From Bacteroidota bacterium (lineage in GTDB: Bacteria; Bacteroidota; Ignavibacteria; OLB7), in the NCBI GenBank assembly GCA_018266795.1, contig JAFDZV010000034.1, positions 1 through 53,049 on the forward strand: 53,049 bases of DNA, given 5' to 3'. A program made the position numbers and the translations under genes. A model generated the notes under the pieces. That model made no database searches. It had not been told where the DNA came from and was given only the letters and a program-made list of their open reading frames with translations. Of the stretch, positions 26,733 to 36,080 are shown piece after piece (position 1 is the first letter of the stretch; each line of letters begins with the position of its first letter).

Positions 26733-29700
26733 CTATACCTCCAGGATGTTCTCCTCGATATTGGTTATTCCGCTCGAGTTGATAACCACCACCTTGAAGT
26801 GATAGAGCACTTCAACGCCGTCCACCTCCTTGACAACGTTGGTGTACTGCTGGCTCATCGTACTGTTGGGATCCACGGGTGTGAACGTTTCGTCCTCCAC
26901 CCAGTTGCCGAAGGTGTCCATGCGGTAGAGGATGTACGTTCCCTTGTACGTGGTCTGCGGCCACGTAAGCGTGAGCGTGCCGTAGGCCAGCGGATCGCCG
27001 CTTGGAGAATCAGGAGACTTCGAGATTGCCGGCGGCGCAGGAACGCGTGCATCCATCACGTTCGCGACGATCACATCGGATGGAGCCGAGGCGATCAACT
27101 CCGCCTCGTCGTACTCATTGGTAATGCCGCGCAATGCCACCAGTCGATAGTAGATCGGGCTCCCATATGGGATTTCCACATTCGCGAAATCGTCCCATAC
27201 ACTGGCGCTGGCCGTGAACTCATCGACAAGAGTCATCGCCTGCGTGGTCCAGGTTGCGTCGGCATCGAACGTCCGATACAGGCGATACGTTGTTACCTGC
27301 TCGGCCGCGAGATATGGCGCCACCTCGATCTCCACTTCGGCTGTGCGGCCGGTTTGCGAATTGTCGAGCGTCACGGTAACCCCCACAACCTCCGGATTCG
27401 CACACGGGTGCGCATTCACAAGCCGTACCGGGCCGCGCAACAGGCTCAGCGGCCCGCTTGCCATCGTCTCGTCAACCTCGCGAATGGCGTAGAAGTAGAA
27501 GTCGGATGTAGCTCCATCCAGCGTATAGTCCGTGAAGCGAACCACGATGCTCCCCACCAACGTCTTGCGCCGGATCATCGGTGCCGGATCGTACTCAGGA
27601 TCGTTGTGGTCCAGCAACTGTCCGTCGATATCGCGAAGCACCGGAGGCTTGGGGCTGGTAATGAGCAGAGCATCCTCCGTAACGGTGGAAACCTGTACAA
27701 CCCGTTCGGCAAGCGGGAAGGCCACTCCATCGAACACATTCCCCATGTATTGCACAATCTGGTCGATGGGACGATTCAACATAAACGGCCTGATGGGACT
27801 TCCGAATTCATCCAGCGTCTCGTAATCCGGGTTGTCCGGAGCCGGGAACACGATGCCGTCGCCGTAATCCATGAAGGTGTAGGCACCAGAGTCGCTGTGG
27901 AAATCCACGAGCCCCTGCCACCGCTCATCGAAGTGCTCGTCAATCTCCCATGCAGGCAGATCGTTCAGGATGTTCCGCACCGTCTGCGGCCGGTAGAGTG
28001 CGCGCAGGATATCCAGTTGGTTGATGCGGTAGAACATCAGAGCGTATGGGTCGCGCGGCTGGCTGTTGTACACGGTGGCAAGCGTAGTGTCGAAGGAGTA
28101 ACTGGACTTGCCGTATACATTCGGACGCGTTGCGTAGCGGCCGCCGTCCGGGCGCGAGGGGCGCAGCAGCGTGAACGTGCGCCGCGCAAGGTGCACCGCC
28201 GCGGGAGTGAGCGCGGAGTGGTAGTACTCCGACGTGTTCGGGGTGGTATAGGATGGATCCACCGAGCGCGCCGCCAGGAGCGTGTTGCGTGTGATCTCAC
28301 CATCGCCCGGCAGTATCCGCGAGACGTCGATGCCTGCGCCGGGAAGATCCAGGTATACACGATACCCCGGATGAAAGTTCACCTGAGCGGCTCCCGTCTG
28401 CAGCGGCGTTCCCCCGCTCGCGGTGTCCGAATCGAACACGTAGATCACCGTCTTGTTCGCCGTTGCGGGGCTTGCCATGTCGATTCGCGTTACCGGCAGC
28501 GTCCGGATAGCACCGGTGGCGTCGGCAATGCGGGCCGTGCCGCCGTACCAGTCCACCTGATGGACGTACGCCCCCGTCGCGCCGCTGTATGCGGAGAGCA
28601 CATCGGCAGTGAACGTAACGATGTAAAGCCCGCGCGGTTTTGTCGGATCGCCCGCGAATGCATCGGCGATGTTCGCTGCCCGATACAGGCCGCCAACGTA
28701 GCGCGTCACGATGTTGCCGCTGCCGTCGTCATCCTGCTCCGTGTAGTTGTCCGGGAAGTCGATCAGATCCACGTTGCAGCCGCTCAACTGCGTCCACGGC
28801 CCATCCACGTTCATGTTCTCCGCCGCAACGAAGTACTCGTTCTTCTTCGGCTCGAACCAGTGCTTCGTTCCGCCGCTGTCGATGGTATAGCCGCGCTTCA
28901 GCACGAAGCTCAGCACGCGATGCCGCGTGTCGCCGTTGCCGATCGGCGTTGCCGATACCGAGACGCTCACCACGATGAACTTCTCCGTGCGCGTGGCGAA
29001 CACGCTCCCGACAAACCGCGCCGCGTAGCCGGCATCCGGCACGGCGGGAAGCAGCGTGCTTCCGCCCGGAACGCGCGAGCTGTAGTCCTTGACCCCGTCC
29101 ACCGTCACCAGCAATGTCGAGTCGCCCGGAAGCACAACGGGATCGCCCTTGATCTGCCCCTTCACCATCAGCGGTGCATCCCGGAAGAAGAACTCCGCCC
29201 GCTTCCCCACCTGGTAGGCCGTGTGCTGAACATTGTTCCATTCGAACAGAACCCGGGTCTTTCCGCCAAGTGTGGCAATGTTGTCCTGCTCGTACTTGGA
29301 GGTAAGCACCAGCGGCTTCTCCTCCTGGATATACTGCGCCGTGAAGTTGGATGGCGGCAGCATCGTGTTCCGCTTCGGGAATGTGGTGTCGAACGCCTTG
29401 TCGTCCGTCATCACCGTCACCGGCGACACGCGGGAGAACCAGTTGATGCCGTATGCGCCGTACTTGTGCAACCCCTGGGCCAGCGCAAGCTGCACAGGGT
29501 CGGCAGGCTTCACGATGTGGTGCACGAAGAACGGCCGGCCGGTCTCCGGCTCGGGCACACCCATCGGCTCGGGATAACCGAGCGGATAGGCGGGATCGCC
29601 CCGATACGGATCGGTGAACGGAATGTACGCGGGGTCAACGTGCTTGTCGTCGTCGTTGGCGATCTCCGGGAGCACCAGGTTGAACGCATTGCCGTTCTTC

Positions 29701-32700
29701 CGGTAGTAATGCAGGCCGAACTGGATCGGCCGTGTGTTGTCAGCACGGCTGAACTCGGGCCCGTTGAAGAACGTGCCGGCGTCGAACTGATCGTTCGAGA
29801 GCACAACGTCGAACACCATGGGCGCCTTGTACAGCCGCACGAAGCGCCCGTCGCCGTACGTGGTGTATCCCTGGCCGTCCGTGAACGGAGGCGCATCCGG
29901 ATGGTTCGTCTCCAGGCCGAATTGAAGCGGGAGCGGATTGGTGGAGAACTGCGGCGCAACAGGAAGCCGCGTATCCTGCTGGCTGGTAGGAAGCGAGAGA
30001 TAACGATGCACTGTCCACGCCGGAACCTGGCCGTACTCCATCGCGATCGGCGTGGTGTACTCCGCCATGTACACGTAGCGCTGCGACGGGCCGCCGCTCA
30101 TCGTCGGCACCTGCCAGTCGATCGTCCCGAGACCAAGCATGCGTGCAACGTGGAAGTCCTGTGCAGCCAGCTTCAATGCGTCAAGCACTCCCAGCTCGAT
30201 ATGTGTCTTGTTCGCCGTATCCGTTGAAGGCCGGTTCATCGGCGGGTTCCAGTTGTACGGCTGAGCGCTTTCGGTGAGATAGTGCACCACGGCGTCGCGA
30301 AGCGCATCGCCGGAACGCACCTCGCTGGCGGGCGTGCCATGTGGAATGCATCCGTACGTCATCGCCGGATATGGAGCCGGCGCTGTGGAGGGCGTCCACG
30401 GATTCCACCGCTCCCAGTAGTTGCAGACGCTTGCCTTCTCCAGGCCGTTGGCAACGCCGGGAAGTGCATCGTTGTACTTCGGCCAGCAGCCGTGGATCAG
30501 GTAGCGCACGGAATCCTCCAGACGCTCGCGCACCGCGGAGTCGTCGGTCGAGAGCGCGAAGTCGTCGAAGTGTTCCCAGCCGTAGCGGCGATCCACGGCG
30601 AAGTAGTACTCCTGGCACGTCTCCACCTTGATGGTCTTCATCCAGCAACGGTCCATCCGCACGCGAGCGAACCGTGCGTTCTCCACGAACAGATCGTGCC
30701 ATCCCGTTGCGCCGCTGAGCGCGCGGCGCGCGGTGATCACCGGCTGCGCCTTGGCCGAATCGTCCGATACCAGAATCTGCGATATCGCCTCCACCTTCAC
30801 CTCCGGCGAAGCCAGCGTTGCCGTGGCTTCCACATGCAGGCGGAAGAACGGCCGCGTAAGCGGCTCGATCTCGATCACCTGAGTGTAGCCCGAGAAGAGC
30901 ACCTGGCGGTCCGCCTGGCTCGTCTTCGGCGAGCGCCCGAAGGTGAGCGCATTGTAGAGCGCTGCATCGGTGAACCGGATTGCGATCGAGACATGCGACG
31001 TCGCGGGGAACATGGGATCGGCCGCCAGGAATGCCGGACGCGCGGGATCGGGCCGGTACGTCCACACCACCATGGAACCGAGCTGGTAGACATCCGCCGG
31101 GTTTTCGGCGAGCAGGTCCAGCAGAACCGGATAGGTTTCCGATGTGTTGTAGGCGGTGCGGTAGATCTTCACGAAGTCATCCGCCTTGTTGTAGCCGTAC
31201 CACGTATAGTACGTGGCATTGGGCGCCGCGAGGTTTCCCTTCGGGAGGTGCTTCGATCCCGGATCACCAAGCAGCGTCCAGCGCAGGTGAACCCCCTGTG
31301 CGCTGCCGTCGGCGCCGGTGGATCCAACCGCCTGGAGGTAGAGATAGTCCGATTGGATCATCATCGGCCCCGGATCCTTTTCCGGGCAGAGACCAAGGCC
31401 GGAGGTGGCAAGCACGCTCCGAAGTGTCACCACCTTTGTGCGGATGGTGGTAAGCACAGGCTTCAGCAGCGTAACGGCATCCACGGGTGGTTGGTCCGCC
31501 AACTGACTGCAGCCCAGGCAGTAGCTGGCAAAGAAGGCAATCACAACGCGAAGCTTCCCGCACAGATCCTCCTGGCCGCACGAGCCGGACTCCAGGCAGA
31601 GATCGGCAATCAGCGGAAGTCCCGCCGGCCCTGCCAGCGAGATCACCGTGCTGTAGAGCGAGTGAATGTCCGCAAGCACCACGTTGAGCGCGTTGATCAC
31701 CGCCGTGTTGGCTGTGCGTTCCGCCGTGCTCATGGTGCGCACGCGATTGCACGTTGCGCAGACGCATGCAAGAACCTCCAGCCAGTTGCGCCGGAACTCG
31801 CTGATCGGCGTTGGAAGCGTGGAGAGCCGGTCACCCAGTAGCGTCCGATAGTCCGATGCCTGCGCGTTCACCACGGAGAGGATGAACCGGATCATCAACT
31901 GGTGCCGCCGTGCCAGTTCCTCGTACCGCGCAAGCCCCGCCGCAACAACGGCAAGCATGGAGGCCAGGCGCGTGCAGAATGGAGCATTGGTTGCCGGCGG
32001 CGTGTAGACAACGCCGAGCTGGGCCGCCAGCGATACCAGCTCCGTATTCATTCCCGTGATCAACTGATCCACCACGGTGATGGGCGCCGCGTTCGGCACT
32101 TGCGCAACAGTGCAGAAGGCCGCATGGATATCGGCGAGCCCGTTCAGGCGAACGCAGGGATCGTCCTCCGTACGGGAACAGACGTTGATCCATGACTCCG
32201 CGAGCATGGAGGTGACGGTGGCATAGGCGGCCTGGAAGGCGGGGAGCTGTGCCATGAGATTGGCCCGCGCCATCGGATTCCAGAGGCAGTAGGGAGAGCA
32301 AAGCCAGTACAGCCCGCGCAGAATCTCCAGGCTCTTCCAGTAGATGGTGTCGAATGCCGTCGGCACCGGATTGGTAAGCGGCATCGTATCGGGAAGCGGC
32401 TTTGCGGCCCGCACCTGGAGATGAACGGTGTCCACCAGCCCCGAGAGCACGCCGGCGATCTGCTGGTGCAGCCACGAGGGGATCTCCCGCTCGTACAGTC
32501 CCAGCCGCACAATGCACTCGAACATGGAGATCCATGTGCCGCAGTCGCCATCGCACGTGGCGGGCTCGCCGCCGGGAAGGCCCGCCATGTATTGATTGTA
32601 GGCGGCCGTGAACCCTTCCAGCAGCGCATCCAGCCCGAACCCGTTGTAGAGCGTGCGATCGCACTGCATGCAGAGCGTGGCCATCACCGGGAGTATCCAC

Positions 32701-35700
32701 TGCAGTTTCTCGCAGCAGGTAGCCTCGTTCGGATCGAGGCGAACGGCGGCGCGCGGCCATGCGCTGTCGATCAGGAAGGATGTGATGTACTGCGACTCGC
32801 TGAGCAGCGTGAAGAGCGCATCGATGTTTGCACAGAGCAGAGCGTTGCCATCCAGATCGGCCGCATTGCAGCGCCCGCAGAGACACCGAAGCATCTCCAT
32901 CCACGTGCCGCAGGCTTCTGTGCACGCATTGCATTCGCGCGGCAGGTCCTTGATTGTGAGCGCATACTGCGCCATGTAGGCTTCCAGCAGGCTGTAGTAC
33001 CATTGAAGCTGCGCGCGCTGGAGCGCCGTGAGCAAGGCCGGCGCAGCGAAGGCAAGGAGGAACACCTCCAGAACGTATCGCAGCCGCTGGCATATACTGC
33101 TCCCGGCAGGCCCGATCTCCGCGGGGTCCAGCCCCATGCGGAGCGCAATCGCGGAGACGAACGGATCCATCTGATCGAGCCAGCCGTCGATGCTCACAAC
33201 CGGGGTGAGCTGCGAGAAATTCTGCGGCTGCGGTGCGCAGCAGAGCAGATGCAGGAAGGCGGGAATCTGCGCGAACGCCTCGCACCCCAGATCCAGCCTG
33301 TGGCAGATCCCCGGACCGCCGCCAATCATGATATTCAGCAACTGCCCCTGGATCGTGCGGAACAGCGGCATCAACTGGCCAAGCTTCGTCTGGAGATATG
33401 CGCGCAGCGTTGTGCCGATCTCGATATCCGCCCCCTCGATCACGACGTTGATCGCCTGATCGAGCTCCACGTCGCCACCCGCGCCGCACGCGCCCAGCAG
33501 GTATTCCTGCACGGCGGCAAGCTCCTCGCAGAGGCGCTCGATCGATCCCTGCGGCGATCCCGGATAGTAGCCGAAGATGGTGTAGAAGATGTCGTCCATC
33601 GGCCCGGAGAAGTAGTTCAGGAACTCCGTCACCAGCCACCCCGGCACCTCGGAGATGCGTGCACAGAGCTTGCGCAGGCACTCCAGCATCTCCGCCCAGT
33701 CATCGCAGAACGAGTCGTCACTGCAGAGCCCGGGAAGGAGCGTCATCGCCTCCATGTATGCCTGCTCCAGCGCCGAGAGATGCTCATCCATCAACTGCTT
33801 CAGGATGGGATCGATCGTCCCATCCTCGCAGACGCGAATCAAGTAACTGCCCACCCGATCGACGGAGGAACAGAAGTCGTCGCCGAAGACCTCGTTGCAG
33901 AGGCCATCCAGGAAGGCGATCTCATCGGAGAGGAGATCGAGCACGGCCTGCACGACGTCCGGATCCAGAACGCCGCGCAGACTGCAGAAGCGGAGCAGGC
34001 AATCGAACCGGGCCTTCCATGTGTCACACCATTCGGATGGAGTTGAAACGGAATCCTGGCAGAGTTCCGGGAGTATCGCCTGAAGCGCCGCAAGGCCGTC
34101 GCGGAAATCGGCGAGCAGGCGATCAAGCTTCAGCTTCTCGAGCGGATCGATGCTCCGGCTCCCCGCACAGAATGTGTCGAACCAGTCCTGCAACTGCGCC
34201 AGCTTCGCGCACATGATGTCCACGCCGAGCGAGCCCGGGTTGTCCGCATCGGGCTGGCCCTCCGGCAACAACAGATCGTAGAGCGAATCGATCGGGCTCT
34301 CGAGCTCGTTGATGAATGTGGTGATGAGGCTGGAGACGGCCTCGAACTTGTGCGAACAGAGGCGGCGGAGGCAGGCGATGATATCGTGCCAGTCGTCACA
34401 ATCGGTCTGCGGAACCGTGGCGGTATCCGCACAGAGATCACCCCAGCGGTTCTTGAAGCCATTGAGCGCGGTGATCAGCTGGCTCAGCAGCGAGTCCACG
34501 TTGCTGTAGCGTGCCCAGTATCCCGGCAGATAACCGAGACGGCATGCCGTCTGGAAGTACATGTCCACCAGCGCAAGGAAGCGGCAGGGATCGGAGGTCG
34601 GGATCTCGAACGGGCAGATGCCTCGCAACGCCATGCAGAGTTGCTTGGAGAGATTGCCGAACGTGCCGGTGAAGTCCGATGCGACGTCGGAGGGGAAGTT
34701 CGCCTTCATCGAACAGAGGCGCGAGAGACAGGTATAGAGATTGGTCCACTTGTCGCAGAGATCCTTCATCTTCTGCGTGCAGATATACACGCCCAGCTGG
34801 TCCAGCATGATCTGAAGCTGATCGCGCACCGGCCCGATAGGCCCCAGAGCGGCATCGAGCTGATTGTCGTTGACTGGAAGCGCATCGAAGATGCAGCGGC
34901 GCCCACGGCAGCGGCGCTCGAAGAGGTTGAGGATGAAGCGAAGCTTCGCGCATTGGTCGGTAAGCGGTGGATGAATGGGATAGGCAAGTGCCAGCCCTTC
35001 GTTCGTGGCGACGGCCATCGCCGTTGTGTAGAGCGAGTTCACCAGCGGCGCGGCGTTCGAGTCGTAGTAGCTCACCACCTCGGGAGCAAGCGTTCCGCGA
35101 AGGGCGCAGATCCGGCAGAAGCAGTGCAACAGATCCCACCACTTCTTGCAGAGCGCGCTCGGCACCGGCGCGATGATGCCGCGATCGTTCAGCATGCCCA
35201 CGTACGGCGCAAGTACGAACTCCACATTGTCCTGGAAGTCGCCGATGCTCCAGCGATCGCGCCAGCTCAGTTCAGTGGATCGATATACCGCTGCGGAGGT
35301 GACATCCACGGCATAGTCCATGCGGTCGCCGATATCCTGCGAGGTCTGAACGAAGTTCGTCCCGAGGAATGTGTTCACGCGATCGAACGTCCGTTTGGAG
35401 GCATCGATCACGGTCCCGACAGCAAGGACCTCGGAGATCGTATTGTAATCCGGCAGCGTGCGCCCGGCACAGAGCCAGTTCACGTACGCATCCGCCGCTA
35501 TCGGCCAGAGACAGAGATTGTCGAAGGGAACGATGTAGGGCGGGAAGATCCGGTTGAGCGCCTTGAAATTGAACGTGAGAACGGCCGACGGTTGGAACGG
35601 CTGCGACACGAACATCTGAATCGAGTACGTCTGCTCCCCGATTGCCGGCACCATGAAGGAGGAGCCTCCCGTACCGGTGGCTCCGTTCAGTGTGGACTGT

Positions 35701-35915
35701 GCCGTGATGTTGACCGGCAGTGTGTACGGGTTGGATAACTCGTTCACCACCACCGCCGATAGAACCTCGGTGACGGAGAGCGTGTTCTGGTAGTTGAGCG
35801 TCAGGTTGAGGGTCGTCGTCTCGGAGCCGGCGTTGATAGTGATGTTGAATTGCCCGCCGACGTTTACACCGACGTAATTAATCGATGTCAGTTGAAGACC
35901 TGAGAGCTGATCCAT
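26733..35915 (-). CDS. Giant protein with ten Cys/Trp helical repeats and C-terminal FnIII-like domains
   Basis: 3060 residues from ATG 35915 (MDQLSGLQLTSINYVGVNVGG), with GAAGAGA upstream; a 40-residue longer frame lacks support. No signal peptide. Residues ~1-110 look like a beta-sandwich. Residues ~252-1515 contain about ten tandem, mostly helical units of 105-150 residues. Most begin with C-x2-W-x(5-6)-C-L-x2-[LF]-C, for example CDKWTNLYTCLSRLCSMK, CDDWHDIIACLRRLCSHK, CDTWKARFDCLLRFCSLRG, CDDWAEMLECLRKLCARI and CGTWMEMLRCLCGRC. A second conserved helix pair lies mid-unit (CxKLxxxLxxFxxxC). Residues ~1540-2800 are a large unrecognised region (GVHLRWTLLGDPGSKHLPKG near 1545). The end has two FnIII-like domains (~2830-2930, ~2955-3060; TYRLYR, TYILYR). 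The neighbouring 2633-aa protein has the same repeat. Function unknown; probably a structural or toxin-complex component. Confidence 0.9.
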   Translation of the reverse strand: MDQLSGLQLTSINYVGVNVGGQFNITINAGSETTTLNLTLNYQNTLSVTEVLSAVVVNELSNPYTLPVNITAQSTLNGATGTGGSSFMVPAIGEQTYSIQMFVSQPFQPSAVLTFNFKALNRIFPPYIVPFDNLCLWPIAADAYVNWLCAGRTLPDYNTISEVLAVGTVIDASKRTFDRVNTFLGTNFVQTSQDIGDRMDYAVDVTSAAVYRSTELSWRDRWSIGDFQDNVEFVLAPYVGMLNDRGIIAPVPSALCKKWWDLLHCFCRICALRGTLAPEVVSYYDSNAAPLVNSLYTTAMAVATNEGLALAYPIHPPLTDQCAKLRFILNLFERRCRGRRCIFDALPVNDNQLDAALGPIGPVRDQLQIMLDQLGVYICTQKMKDLCDKWTNLYTCLSRLCSMKANFPSDVASDFTGTFGNLSKQLCMALRGICPFEIPTSDPCRFLALVDMYFQTACRLGYLPGYWARYSNVDSLLSQLITALNGFKNRWGDLCADTATVPQTDCDDWHDIIACLRRLCSHKFEAVSSLITTFINELESPIDSLYDLLLPEGQPDADNPGSLGVDIMCAKLAQLQDWFDTFCAGSRSIDPLEKLKLDRLLADFRDGLAALQAILPELCQDSVSTPSEWCDTWKARFDCLLRFCSLRGVLDPDVVQAVLDLLSDEIAFLDGLCNEVFGDDFCSSVDRVGSYLIRVCEDGTIDPILKQLMDEHLSALEQAYMEAMTLLPGLCSDDSFCDDWAEMLECLRKLCARISEVPGWLVTEFLNYFSGPMDDIFYTIFGYYPGSPQGSIERLCEELAAVQEYLLGACGAGGDVELDQAINVVIEGADIEIGTTLRAYLQTKLGQLMPLFRTIQGQLLNIMIGGGPGICHRLDLGCEAFAQIPAFLHLLCCAPQPQNFSQLTPVVSIDGWLDQMDPFVSAIALRMGLDPAEIGPAGSSICQRLRYVLEVFLLAFAAPALLTALQRAQLQWYYSLLEAYMAQYALTIKDLPRECNACTEACGTWMEMLRCLCGRCNAADLDGNALLCANIDALFTLLSESQYITSFLIDSAWPRAAVRLDPNEATCCEKLQWILPVMATLCMQCDRTLYNGFGLDALLEGFTAAYNQYMAGLPGGEPATCDGDCGTWISMFECIVRLGLYEREIPSWLHQQIAGVLSGLVDTVHLQVRAAKPLPDTMPLTNPVPTAFDTIYWKSLEILRGLYWLCSPYCLWNPMARANLMAQLPAFQAAYATVTSMLAESWINVCSRTEDDPCVRLNGLADIHAAFCTVAQVPNAAPITVVDQLITGMNTELVSLAAQLGVVYTPPATNAPFCTRLASMLAVVAAGLARYEELARRHQLMIRFILSVVNAQASDYRTLLGDRLSTLPTPISEFRRNWLEVLACVCATCNRVRTMSTAERTANTAVINALNVVLADIHSLYSTVISLAGPAGLPLIADLCLESGSCGQEDLCGKLRVVIAFFASYCLGCSQLADQPPVDAVTLLKPVLTTIRTKVVTLRSVLATSGLGLCPEKDPGPMMIQSDYLYLQAVGSTGADGSAQGVHLRWTLLGDPGSKHLPKGNLAAPNATYYTWYGYNKADDFVKIYRTAYNTSETYPVLLDLLAENPADVYQLGSMVVWTYRPDPARPAFLAADPMFPATSHVSIAIRFTDAALYNALTFGRSPKTSQADRQVLFSGYTQVIEIEPLTRPFFRLHVEATATLASPEVKVEAISQILVSDDSAKAQPVITARRALSGATGWHDLFVENARFARVRMDRCWMKTIKVETCQEYYFAVDRRYGWEHFDDFALSTDDSAVRERLEDSVRYLIHGCWPKYNDALPGVANGLEKASVCNYWERWNPWTPSTAPAPYPAMTYGCIPHGTPASEVRSGDALRDAVVHYLTESAQPYNWNPPMNRPSTDTANKTHIELGVLDALKLAAQDFHVARMLGLGTIDWQVPTMSGGPSQRYVYMAEYTTPIAMEYGQVPAWTVHRYLSLPTSQQDTRLPVAPQFSTNPLPLQFGLETNHPDAPPFTDGQGYTTYGDGRFVRLYKAPMVFDVVLSNDQFDAGTFFNGPEFSRADNTRPIQFGLHYYRKNGNAFNLVLPEIANDDDKHVDPAYIPFTDPYRGDPAYPLGYPEPMGVPEPETGRPFFVHHIVKPADPVQLALAQGLHKYGAYGINWFSRVSPVTVMTDDKAFDTTFPKRNTMLPPSNFTAQYIQEEKPLVLTSKYEQDNIATLGGKTRVLFEWNNVQHTAYQVGKRAEFFFRDAPLMVKGQIKGDPVVLPGDSTLLVTVDGVKDYSSRVPGGSTLLPAVPDAGYAARFVGSVFATRTEKFIVVSVSVSATPIGNGDTRHRVLSFVLKRGYTIDSGGTKHWFEPKKNEYFVAAENMNVDGPWTQLSGCNVDLIDFPDNYTEQDDDGSGNIVTRYVGGLYRAANIADAFAGDPTKPRGLYIVTFTADVLSAYSGATGAYVHQVDWYGGTARIADATGAIRTLPVTRIDMASPATANKTVIYVFDSDTASGGTPLQTGAAQVNFHPGYRVYLDLPGAGIDVSRILPGDGEITRNTLLAARSVDPSYTTPNTSEYYHSALTPAAVHLARRTFTLLRPSRPDGGRYATRPNVYGKSSYSFDTTLATVYNSQPRDPYALMFYRINQLDILRALYRPQTVRNILNDLPAWEIDEHFDERWQGLVDFHSDSGAYTFMDYGDGIVFPAPDNPDYETLDEFGSPIRPFMLNRPIDQIVQYMGNVFDGVAFPLAERVVQVSTVTEDALLITSPKPPVLRDIDGQLLDHNDPEYDPAPMIRRKTLVGSIVVRFTDYTLDGATSDFYFYAIREVDETMASGPLSLLRGPVRLVNAHPCANPEVVGVTVTLDNSQTGRTAEVEIEVAPYLAAEQVTTYRLYRTFDADATWTTQAMTLVDEFTASASVWDDFANVEIPYGSPIYYRLVALRGITNEYDEAELIASAPSDVIVANVMDARVPAPPAISKSPDSPSGDPLAYGTLTLTWPQTTYKGTYILYRMDTFGNWVEDETFTPVDPNSTMSQQYTNVVKEVDGVEVLYHFKVVVINSSGITNIEENILEV

Positions 35916-36017
35916 GCTTGTCTCTTCGTTGAATTGATCGGTGGTGGAAACGTTGCTGTGCGCGGGCTGCGCGAGCAATCGAACAGGCGGCACCCGCGCG
36001 ATGCGAGCGCCGTTGCA

Positions 36018-36062
36018 GCCGGCCCCGGTACGCAATGCAACGGCATCGCATGCGGGGCCGGC
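36018..36062 (-). terminator. Hairpin between the two giant genes
   Basis: GCCGGCCCC (36018-36026) pairs with GGGGCCGGC (36054-36062) around a 27-nt loop that contains GCATGC. It lies in the 165-bp gap between the 2633-aa gene and the 3060-aa gene. It could partially terminate, or stabilise the upstream mRNA segment, so that the two giants are made in unequal amounts. Confidence 0.45.
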
Positions 36063-36080
36063 CGCTGCGGCAGGCCGATC

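Noticed and set aside
26268..30227. 1319-residue plus-strand open frame antisense to the 3060-aa gene
   Set aside because: Composition is Arg/His/Val-rich with no domain or ribosome site; it is an antisense shadow of a GC-rich gene. The same applies to other long antisense frames such as 30282-31841, 32421-34046, 35934-37706 and 39768-42476.
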